Shown here piece after piece: positions 11,479-17,640 of a stretch of DNA of 54,195 nucleotides. The notes under the pieces were generated by a model. It was not told where the DNA came from, did not search any database, and worked only from the letters and a program-made list of their open reading frames with translations. Position 1 is the first letter of the stretch. Every line of letters starts with the position of its first letter. The stretch is taken from the NCBI RefSeq assembly GCF_000342045.1, contig NZ_AONQ01000029.1, positions 1 through 54,195 of the forward strand, in the 5' to 3' direction. The stretch comes from Paramagnetospirillum caucaseum (GTDB taxonomy: Bacteria; Pseudomonadota; Alphaproteobacteria; Rhodospirillales; Magnetospirillaceae). The position numbers were made by a program, and so were the translations under genes.

Positions 11479-12255
11479 ATGATTTCCATGGCCATCCACT
11501 CCCATCACCCCGATGCCCGGCTGGTGACGCCGGCCCAGGCCTCGGAATGGCTGAATGCCGGCTGGCGCGACGTCTGGCGCAATCCCGTTCTCAGCCTGGG
11601 GTTCGGCGCCCTGTACGCCGGAATCGGCATGGGGCTGTTCCTGGTCCTCAACGCCCTGGAGATGGGCTCGCTGCTGTTTCCCCTGGCCGCCGGCTTCATG
11701 CTGGTGGGGCCGCTGGCGGCGGTGTTCTTCTACGAGATCAGCCGCCGCCATGAAACCGGCGAGCCGGTCGGCCTTGGCCAGGTGATCGGCGGGGTCAGTT
11801 CCCGTCTGGACCAGATCGGCAACATGGGCCTGGTGCTGTCCATCCTGCTGATGGCCTGGCTGCTGGCCGGGTTGGTGGTCTTCGCCCTGTTCTATCCGCC
11901 GGGCATGCCGCTGCCGCTCGGCAACTTCCTCGAGGACGTGGTGCTGCGCCCGGGGTCCTTCCGCTTCCTGGCGGCGGGAACCCTGGTGGGCGGAGTGCTG
12001 GCGGTGATCGCCTTTTCCATCAGCGTCTTCGCCATGCCCATGCTGCTCGACCGCGACGTGGGCGTCATCGAGGCCATGGAGTTCAGCGTGCACGCCGTCA
12101 GGGTCAACTGGCGCACCATGATCGGCTGGGCGGCGACCATTGCTGTGCTGACCTTCTTCGGCATGGCCACTGCCTTCGTCGGCATGGTGGTGGCGTTGCC
12201 GGTAATCGGCCACGCCAGCTGGCATGCCTATCGCGATGTGATGGGGGAGTGTTGA
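11479..12255 (+). CDS. DUF2189-type integral membrane protein
   Basis: This 258-residue polytopic membrane protein has about six hydrophobic segments (for example LSLGFGALYAGIGMGLFLVL and GMATAFVGMVVALPVIGHAS). The N-terminal VTPAQASEWLNAGWRDVWRNP and the ending ALPVIGHASWHAYRDV match what is known of the DUF2189 family, whose function is unknown. The ATG at 11479 is preceded by GGGGGACC. It stands alone, divergent from a MarR gene, and is closed by a hairpin at 12321-12352. Confidence 0.8.
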   Translation: MISMAIHSHHPDARLVTPAQASEWLNAGWRDVWRNPVLSLGFGALYAGIGMGLFLVLNALEMGSLLFPLAAGFMLVGPLAAVFFYEISRRHETGEPVGLGQVIGGVSSRLDQIGNMGLVLSILLMAWLLAGLVVFALFYPPGMPLPLGNFLEDVVLRPGSFRFLAAGTLVGGVLAVIAFSISVFAMPMLLDRDVGVIEAMEFSVHAVRVNWRTMIGWAATIAVLTFFGMATAFVGMVVALPVIGHASWHAYRDVMGEC

Positions 12256-12320
12256 TTCCACGTCACAGACCCTCACAACTCCTTTCCGTTCGCTGGTGGA
12301 CCCACGTATATGGACGGAGC

Positions 12321-12352
12321 AAGGTTGCAGTAGAGATGCTGCAACCTTTTTC
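12321..12352 (+). terminator. Rho-independent terminator after the DUF2189 gene
   Basis: A 10-bp perfect stem (AAGGTTGCAG at 12321-12330, CTGCAACCTT at 12339-12348) with an 8-nt loop is followed by TTTCATT. It lies 66 bp past the DUF2189 stop codon and only 16 bp before the next small gene. Confidence 0.8.
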
Positions 12353-12367
12353 ATTCGTAGGCCGGCC

Positions 12368-12562
12368 ATGGATCCATCGCTCAGAGAAATCATCGCCCAC
12401 GCGGTGACGGAGGCCCGCAAGGGAGGGCTGGACGCGGTCGCGCAACGCGCCGCCGCCGTGACCCTGCTGGCCGCCATGATTCCGTCCCTGGACGGCGGCA
12501 CCGTCCAACTGATCGTCGACCAGCTCTATCCCTTCATCGCCGACCTGGGCGCCGCCGCCTGA
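12368..12562 (+). CDS. Small hypothetical protein (64 aa)
   Basis: This is a small helical protein of 64 residues beginning MDPSLREIIAHAV, with a hydrophobic Ala/Leu-rich middle (AAAVTLLAAMIPSLDGG) and the ending LYPFIADLGAAA. Codon use matches its neighbours, with strong third-position GC. No clear Shine-Dalgarno is seen before the ATG; an in-frame upstream extension to 12296 would run through the terminator hairpin and was rejected. It converges on the flavoprotein gene with 7 bp between the stops. I do not recognise the family. Confidence 0.5.
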   Translation: MDPSLREIIAHAVTEARKGGLDAVAQRAAAVTLLAAMIPSLDGGTVQLIVDQLYPFIADLGAAA

Positions 12563-12569
12563 GGCTGGC

Positions 12570-13943
12570 TCAGGGAATGACGATCTTGCCGGGATTCATG
12601 ATGCCGGCCGGGTCGATGGCGCGCTTGATGGCGCGCATCACGTCCAGCGCCTCGCCGTATTCCTCTTCCAGGAAGGCCATCTTGCCGTGGCCGATGCCGT
12701 GCTCGCCGGTGCAGGTGCCGTCCATGGCCAGGGCGCGCCGCACGATGCGGTGGTTGATGCGCTCGGCCTCGGCGATTTCCTCTGGCTTGGTGGGATCGAC
12801 CAGCAGCATGACGTGGAAATTACCGTCGCCCACATGGCCGACGATGGCCGAGGTCAGCGGCGTCGACTTCAGGTCCTCCTCGGTCTCCAGCAGGCATTCG
12901 GCCAGACGCGAGATGGGTACGCAGGCGTCGGTGGTCCAGGCGCGGCAGCCGGGGCGAAGCGCGACACCGGCGTAATAGGCGTTGTGGCGCGCCGCCCACA
13001 GCCGGGTGCGCTCCTCGGCGCCGGTGGCCCACTGGAAGCCCTCGGCCCCGAATTCGGCGGCGATGGCTTCGACCTTCTCGGCCTGCTCGCGCACGCTGGC
13101 CGGGCTGCCGTGGAATTCGAAGAACAGGGTGGGAGCGACCTTGTGGTCGGTCTTGGCGTAACGGTTGACCGCGTCGATCATCACCTTGTCCAGGAACTCG
13201 ATACGCGCCACCGGCACGCCCGACTGGATGGTGAGGATCACCGTGTTGACCGCCGCCTCGATGGACGGGAAGGGGCACACCGCCGCCGAGATCGCCTCGG
13301 GGATGCCCTGCAGGCGCAGCGTCAGCTCGGTGATGACGCCCAGCGTACCTTCCGAACCGACGAACAGCCGCGTCAGGTCGTAGCCGGCCGAGGATTTGCG
13401 GGCTCGCGTGGCGGTGCGGATCACCCTTCCGTCGGGCAGCACCACCTGCAGCGACAGCACGTTTTCGCGCATGGTGCCGTAGCGCACCGCGTTGGTGCCC
13501 GACGCCCTTGTGGCCGCCATGCCGCCCAGCGAGGCGTCGGCGCCGGGATCGATGGGGAAGAACAGGCCGGTGTCGCGCAGGTACTCGTTCAACTGCTTCC
13601 TGGTGACGCCGGGCTGGACGGTGACGTCCAGGTCCTCGGGCCTGACCTCCAGCACCCGGTTCATGCCGGCGACGTCGATGCTGATGCCGCCCGAAAGCGC
13701 CGCGACGTGGCCTTCCAGTGAGGTGCCGGTACCGAAGGCGATGACCGGAACCCCATGGGCGGCGCAGGCCTTGACGGTTTCCGCCACCTCCTCGGTGGAC
13801 AGGGCGAAGACCACCGCCTCGGGCGGGCAGGCCGCGAAGTGGGATTCGTCCTTGCCGTGCTGCTCGCACACGGACCAAGCGGTGGAAAAGCGTTCGCCGA
13901 ACCGGGCGGCGAGCTGGGCGTGGAGATCGGCGGGAATCGGCAT
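12570..13943 (-). CDS. FAD-linked oxidoreductase, D-lactate/glycolate dehydrogenase type
   Basis: This 457-residue flavoprotein of the GlcD/DLD class oxidises a 2-hydroxy acid such as D-lactate or glycolate. The N-terminal PCMH-type FAD-binding domain shows VIAFGTGTSLEGHV, PGADASLGGMAATRASGTNA and LFVGSEGTLGVITE. The C-terminal oxidase domain has GHVGDGNFHVMLLVD and GTCTGEHGIGHGK, the conserved metal/substrate His motifs. There is no iron-sulfur extension, so electrons probably pass to a cytochrome or quinone. It lies 33 bp downstream of an MFS transporter in the same orientation, which suggests uptake and oxidation of an organic acid; the substrate is uncertain. Confidence 0.9.
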   Translation of the reverse strand: MPIPADLHAQLAARFGERFSTAWSVCEQHGKDESHFAACPPEAVVFALSTEEVAETVKACAAHGVPVIAFGTGTSLEGHVAALSGGISIDVAGMNRVLEVRPEDLDVTVQPGVTRKQLNEYLRDTGLFFPIDPGADASLGGMAATRASGTNAVRYGTMRENVLSLQVVLPDGRVIRTATRARKSSAGYDLTRLFVGSEGTLGVITELTLRLQGIPEAISAAVCPFPSIEAAVNTVILTIQSGVPVARIEFLDKVMIDAVNRYAKTDHKVAPTLFFEFHGSPASVREQAEKVEAIAAEFGAEGFQWATGAEERTRLWAARHNAYYAGVALRPGCRAWTTDACVPISRLAECLLETEEDLKSTPLTSAIVGHVGDGNFHVMLLVDPTKPEEIAEAERINHRIVRRALAMDGTCTGEHGIGHGKMAFLEEEYGEALDVMRAIKRAIDPAGIMNPGKIVIP

Positions 13944-13976
13944 GGAGGCGGGGCCTTTGTGGTCGGACCAGCTAGA

Positions 13977-15158
13977 CTACGGTTCCTTGCCCGCCCGGCG
14001 CAAGGCCAGCGCCATGGCGCCGCCGCCCAGGGTGGCGGCGCCCAGCACCACCGAGGCCGACGTCCAGCCCCAGGCCGAGACGGCGGCGCCCACCACTACC
14101 GGCCCCAGCAGCAACCCCCAGTTGCTGCCCTGCATGAACAGCCCCAGGGTGACCGGCACCAGGATGGGGCGGGGGGCGTAGACCGAAGCCGACCCCAGGA
14201 TGCAGCCGGGCAGCAGGCCGGCGCAGGTGGTGACGATCAGGCACAGGCCGTAGGCCAGGCCGGGCGGTGTTCCCGGCAGGAAGATGCCGGAGCAGCCCAC
14301 CGCCATCACCGCGAAGGCGGCGGCCATGATCTTGCGCCGGGGCAGGCCGAGGCGCAGGGCGGGCCCCGAGGCGACGTTGCCGATGATGTTGCAGGCGGTC
14401 ACCAGGGCGGTCATCACCCCGGCGGTGCCGGGCGGCACGCCCATGCGCTCGATCAACAGGGTGGGCAGGAAGCCGGTCAGCGCGGCATAGGCGGCGGAAT
14501 AAGGAACGAAGGTGGCGGCCAGCAGCAGCGGTCCCCGCGCCCTGAGGGTGTCGCCCACGTCGCGCAGCAGGCGGACCTCGCCCACGCCGGGCGGCCGCTG
14601 GGGGCGGGGCATGCGCAGGTGGACCAGCGCCGCGTAGAGCAGCAGCAGCGCCGCCATGCCCAGCCACAGGCCGCGCCAGCCCAGCAGCGGCAGGGCCGGG
14701 GCGGCGGTCATGGACACCGCCATGCCGAACGGCATGAAGGCGCCCCACAGGCCGAAAGCCATCTGGCGCTGGGCCGGCGTGGTCATCAGGGTGATCAGCG
14801 CCGGGGCCGAGATCACCACCAGCATGTAGCCGATCCCCTCGACCACCCGGCTGGCCAGCAGGGTGGCGAATTCCGGGGCGAGGCCGCCGGTCAGGCTGCC
14901 CAGGGCCATGACCAGCAGGCCGATGGGCAGCAGGCGGCGGGAACCGACCCGGGTGACCAGGGTCCCCATGCCGGCCCCCACCGCCGCCCCCATGACGGCG
15001 AACAGCGACAGCACCCAGGCGGCCTGGGACAGGTCGAGGCCCATCTCGTCGCGCAGGAACGGCAGGGCGATGGGCGCCTTGCCCACCTGGAAGGCGGCGA
15101 CCACTCCCGCTCCCACCGCCCCGAGGACGGCAGGCCATGAGGTGCGTTCGGGACCCAT
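13977..15158 (-). CDS. Major facilitator superfamily transporter
   Basis: This 393-residue MFS permease has about twelve membrane helices. The loop-2 MFS signature appears as GMGTLVTRVGSRRLLPIG, and the N-terminal half shows VGKAPIALPFLRDEMGLDLS. The ATG at 15158 directly abuts the stop codon of the upstream small gene, so translation is probably coupled. Downstream is the D-lactate/glycolate-type oxidase gene (33 bp), so an organic-acid substrate is plausible but unproven. Cyanate- or sugar-type MFS members are alternatives. Confidence 0.88.
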   Translation of the reverse strand: MGPERTSWPAVLGAVGAGVVAAFQVGKAPIALPFLRDEMGLDLSQAAWVLSLFAVMGAAVGAGMGTLVTRVGSRRLLPIGLLVMALGSLTGGLAPEFATLLASRVVEGIGYMLVVISAPALITLMTTPAQRQMAFGLWGAFMPFGMAVSMTAAPALPLLGWRGLWLGMAALLLLYAALVHLRMPRPQRPPGVGEVRLLRDVGDTLRARGPLLLAATFVPYSAAYAALTGFLPTLLIERMGVPPGTAGVMTALVTACNIIGNVASGPALRLGLPRRKIMAAAFAVMAVGCSGIFLPGTPPGLAYGLCLIVTTCAGLLPGCILGSASVYAPRPILVPVTLGLFMQGSNWGLLLGPVVVGAAVSAWGWTSASVVLGAATLGGGAMALALRRAGKEP

Positions 15159-15449
15159 CTACTCGGAATCGCGGCGGGACGGGGCGCCGAGCCAGGGATT
15201 GCCGCCGCCGAACGCCTGGGTCCAGGGGGCGAGCCACGCCTGGGCCATGGTACTCCACAACGCGAAGGGATTGCTCCACGCGGCGGGCGGCAGGCCGCCC
15301 AGCAGCAGGGTCTCGGCGGCCTGGAACGACGGCGTGGCCGAGAGGTGAATAATCATGTGCTCGGCCGCGCCGCCGGCATCGTGGCGATGGACGATCTCCA
15401 TGCGAAGGTTGGGCAGGTCGCCAACAATGCGGGTTTCGTCCTTCACCAT
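15159..15449 (-). CDS. Hypothetical protein (96 aa) coupled to the MFS gene
   Basis: This is a 96-residue protein starting MVKDETRIVGDLPNLRMEIV, with a Trp/Pro-rich C-terminal half (SNPFALWSTMAQAWLAPW). An in-frame extension further upstream would run through the 32-bp tandem repeats and is rejected. Its stop codon abuts the MFS start codon. No family is recognised; the amphipathic Trp-rich segment could bind membranes or lipid granules, but this is only a guess. Confidence 0.55.
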   Translation of the reverse strand: MVKDETRIVGDLPNLRMEIVHRHDAGGAAEHMIIHLSATPSFQAAETLLLGGLPPAAWSNPFALWSTMAQAWLAPWTQAFGGGNPWLGAPSRRDSE

Positions 15450-15474
15450 GTTCTCCAGTGCCCTTGGGGGCGGC

Positions 15475-15568
15475 CTGCGGGCGGGACGCCCGCGCTCCGA
15501 CAAATTCTGCGGGCGGGACGCCCGCGCTCCGATAAATTCTGCGGGCAGGGTGTCCGCGCTCCGCCTTA
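15475..15568. repeat. 32-bp tandem repeat, about three copies
   Basis: Unit 1 (15475-15506) and unit 2 (15507-15538) differ at one base. Unit 3 (15539-15568) is degenerate. Each unit contains GCGGGCGGGACGCCCGC, a 7-bp inverted repeat around GGA, followed by GCTCCGA and AAATT. The array fills the gap between the 96-aa gene and the cysteine-rich protein gene and touches the latter's stop codon, so hairpins would form at its mRNA 3' end. Confidence 0.85.
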
Positions 15569-15895
15569 GTTCTTGATCGTCTTGCGGCAGGCCGTGGCGG
15601 CCCGGCGGCAGGCCTGGGCGCATTCCTTGAGCCGCACGTCCTCGCTGGCCAGCTTCTCGCAGGCGCTGGCGCATTTGTCGCTGACCTCGGCGGCCACCTG
15701 GCAGGTCAGGTGGTGCAGGCGCGACGAGCGCAGCATGAAGTCGGCGGCGGTCTCGTTGATGTCGGCGCAGTCGAGCAGCAGCTGGATCAGTTCCCATTCG
15801 GCCGAGGGGCCGCCCTGCTGCATGCCATGGATGACGGATTCGGTACAGGCCCGGTGCGCCTGTTCACAGGCGTCGATGGTGTCGGACAAAGGCAT
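15566..15895 (-). CDS. Cysteine-rich four-helix bundle (DUF326-type) protein
   Basis: This 109-residue helical protein has about ten Cys residues in CX6-7C and CX3C spacings (CEQAHRAC, CASAC, CAQAC, ATAC). This pattern matches the DUF326 / four-helix bundle copper-binding (Csp-like) family, which stores Cu(I) in the cytosol or periplasm. No signal peptide is present, so it would be cytosolic. The ATG at 15895 was chosen. It lies 72 bp downstream of the LIV-type binding protein gene, separated by a strong hairpin. The copper role is family knowledge, not shown here. Confidence 0.8.
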   Translation of the reverse strand: MPLSDTIDACEQAHRACTESVIHGMQQGGPSAEWELIQLLLDCADINETAADFMLRSSRLHHLTCQVAAEVSDKCASACEKLASEDVRLKECAQACRRAATACRKTIKN

Positions 15896-15913
15896 GTTCG
15901 TCTTCTCCCCCTG

Positions 15914-15939
15914 AACGGGCCGGACGAGTCCGGCCCGTT
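15914..15939 (-). terminator. Strong inverted repeat after the LIV-type binding protein gene
   Basis: A perfect 12-bp stem (AACGGGCCGGAC / GTCCGGCCCGTT) with a 2-nt spacer lies 28 bp past the stop codon of the binding protein gene. The minus strand has no U-tract after it, so it may act as a weak terminator or limit read-through into the DUF326-type gene. Confidence 0.55.
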
Positions 15940-15967
15940 TCCTTGGTAGACCCGGCGGGTTGGGGCG

Positions 15968-17068
15968 TCAATCCGCGTAATCGTACTTGCCGCCCTTCCA
16001 AACATACATGACATAGCCGGGAGCGGCGACGTCGCCCTTGGCGTCGAAGCCGATCCTGCCGATGGCGGTGTCGAACTTCTCGGCCTTGAGCACGGCGGCC
16101 ACCTTCTTCCAGTCGGTGGACTTGGCCTTCTCGACCGCCTGGGCCCAGGCCTGGATGGTGCCGTAGGTGTACAGCGTATAGGCCTCGGGCTCGTACTTCT
16201 GGGCGCGGTAGTACTTGACCAGTTCGGCGTTGGCCGGATTCTTGCGCGGATCGGGGCTGAAGGTCATCAGGGTGCCTTCGCCGGCGGCGCCGGTAATGGC
16301 CCAGTATTCCTCGGTGACCAGGGCGTCGCCGCCCATCAGCCTGGTCTGCATTCCCTGGTCGCGCAGTTGGCGGACGATCAGGCCGGCCTCGGTCTTGTAG
16401 CCGCCGAAATACAGCAGGTCGACCTTGGCCGCCTTCAGCTTGGTGACCAGGGCGGAATAGTCCTTCTCGCCGGCCGAGATGGCCTCGTACACCGTGTCCT
16501 TGATTCCGGCCTTGCCCAGGGCGTCGCGGGTCTGGTCGGCCAGTCCCTTGCCGTAGGCCGACTTGTCGTGGACGATGGCCACCACCTTGCCCTTCATGTG
16601 CTTGGCGATGTACTCGGCGGCGATGACGCCCTGCTGGTCGTCGCGGCCGCAGGTGCGGAAGACGTTGGGCAGGCCGCGCTCGGTGAACTTGGGGTTGGTC
16701 GAGGCCGGCGAGATCTGCAGGATGCCGGTCTCGGCATAGACCTCCGACGCGGGGATCGACGAACCCGAGCAGAAATGGCCGGCGACGAAGGGAATCTTCC
16801 TGGAGGCCATCTCGTTGGCCACCGCCACCGCCTGCTTGGGGTCGCAGGCGTCGTCGCCCATGCTGAGCGCCAGCTTCTGGCCGAGAACGCCGCCCTTGGC
16901 GTTGATGTCCTCGACCGCCTTCATGGCGCCGCGCTTGAACTGCTCGCCGAAGGCCGCCTCGCTGCCCGACAGCGGCCCGGCCACGCCGATGGTGATGTCG
17001 GCCCGCACCGCGCCGGCAGCCAGCAATACGGCCGCGAAGGTGATTCCCGTAATCCCGATCCTGCCCAT
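15968..17068 (-). CDS. LIV-type ABC transporter substrate-binding protein (1)
   Basis: This 366-residue periplasmic binding protein of the LivJ/LivK class starts with a signal peptide (ITFAAVLLAAGAVRA, cleavage before DITIGVAG). Diagnostic segments are GVAGPLSGSEAAFGEQFKRG, DINAKGGVLGQ, SPASTNPKFTERG and VVAIVHDKSAYGKGLAD. It would deliver a branched-chain amino acid or a related amide or aromatic acid to a Liv-type permease, but no permease or ATPase gene is near. It is divergent from the Lys/Pro-rich gene, and the shared 165-bp gap holds a perfect 14-bp palindrome. Confidence 0.92.
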   Translation of the reverse strand: MGRIGITGITFAAVLLAAGAVRADITIGVAGPLSGSEAAFGEQFKRGAMKAVEDINAKGGVLGQKLALSMGDDACDPKQAVAVANEMASRKIPFVAGHFCSGSSIPASEVYAETGILQISPASTNPKFTERGLPNVFRTCGRDDQQGVIAAEYIAKHMKGKVVAIVHDKSAYGKGLADQTRDALGKAGIKDTVYEAISAGEKDYSALVTKLKAAKVDLLYFGGYKTEAGLIVRQLRDQGMQTRLMGGDALVTEEYWAITGAAGEGTLMTFSPDPRKNPANAELVKYYRAQKYEPEAYTLYTYGTIQAWAQAVEKAKSTDWKKVAAVLKAEKFDTAIGRIGFDAKGDVAAPGYVMYVWKGGKYDYAD

Positions 17069-17162
17069 GTTCGGCTCCTCCCTGGATATCGATTGAGGCC
17101 ATCAGTCTACCAGCGGATGCGGGACGCGCCACATCGGAATGCGGGGTGTTAAAATGTTTGAA

Positions 17163-17176
17163 AAGCGATATCGCTT
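17163..17176. promoter_or_regulatory. 14-bp perfect palindrome in a divergent promoter
   Basis: AAGCGATATCGCTT is perfectly symmetric and sits in an AT-rich stretch between the binding-protein gene (start 17068, minus) and the Lys/Pro-rich gene (start 17234, plus). It is followed by ATATATAAAATAAA, a possible -10 region. The likely role is an operator controlling one or both genes; the cognate regulator is unknown. Confidence 0.45.
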
Positions 17177-17233
17177 CGATATATAAAATAAAGGCGCCCC
17201 ATGGTGGGGCTGACGGAATGCGGAGTGGATTTC

Positions 17234-17608
17234 ATGTCGGACGAGAAGAAGGTCAAGCCCAAGCCCAAGCCCAAGCCCAAGCCCAAGCCTGCGGCTTCCA
17301 GGAAGGCGGCGTCCAAGGCGCCCGCCCCCGAGCCCATAGCCTCCGAGCCCGCAGCTCCCGAACCGGCGGCTCCTCTCGCCGCTCCGGCGGCAGAGTCTGG
17401 CGCGCCCAAGGCCGCGAAGAAGGACGGCAAGCCCAGGAAGGAGAAGAAGGAAAAGAAGAAGAAGAAGGAAAAGCGCAAGAAGGAGGCGGTGATCATCCGC
17501 TTCGAGGACGCCCATCTGCCGCAGATCGACGCGCGGGCCGAGGCCCTGGGCCTGTCGCGGGCCGCCTGGGTGCGCATGGTCGTGGCCCAGGCCCTGAGCA
17601 AAGGGTGA
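17234..17608 (+). CDS. Lys/Pro/Ala-rich protein with C-terminal ribbon-helix-helix-like domain
   Basis: This 124-residue protein begins MSDEKKVKPKPKPKPK. The first 85 residues are disordered: a KP repeat, an Ala/Pro/Glu section and a very basic KEKKEKKKKKEKRKK tract. The last 39 residues form a compact segment (AVIIRFEDAHLPQIDAR, then LGLSRAAWVRMVVAQAL) with the beta-strand-helix-helix pattern of ribbon-helix-helix DNA-binding proteins. The ATG at 17234 was chosen over one at 17201, which lacks family-like sequence. A DNA-associated role is inference. It is divergent from a binding-protein gene. Confidence 0.65.
   Translation: MSDEKKVKPKPKPKPKPKPAASRKAASKAPAPEPIASEPAAPEPAAPLAAPAAESGAPKAAKKDGKPRKEKKEKKKKKEKRKKEAVIIRFEDAHLPQIDARAEALGLSRAAWVRMVVAQALSKG
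17255..17290 (+). repeat. Hexanucleotide tandem repeat AAGCCC (x6)
   Basis: Five perfect AAGCCC units and one ending in T encode the KPKPKP stretch of the Lys/Pro-rich protein. Unit-number change by slippage would keep the reading frame and alter only the length of the tail. Confidence 0.9.
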
Positions 17609-17640
17609 TTGGATGACCGGCGGATTGCCGGCCTGACCCG

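Noticed and set aside
11308..12501. Minus-strand frame of 397 codons opposite the DUF2189 gene
   Set aside because: The translation is His/Gln/Asp-rich with no domain, while the plus strand encodes a clear membrane protein with a ribosome binding site and terminator.
12296..12562. Longer start for the 64-aa gene
   Set aside because: The extension would be translated through the terminator hairpin and has no ribosome binding site.
15475..15568. CRISPR array
   Set aside because: The 32-bp units are directly adjacent with no spacers, and no cas genes are present.
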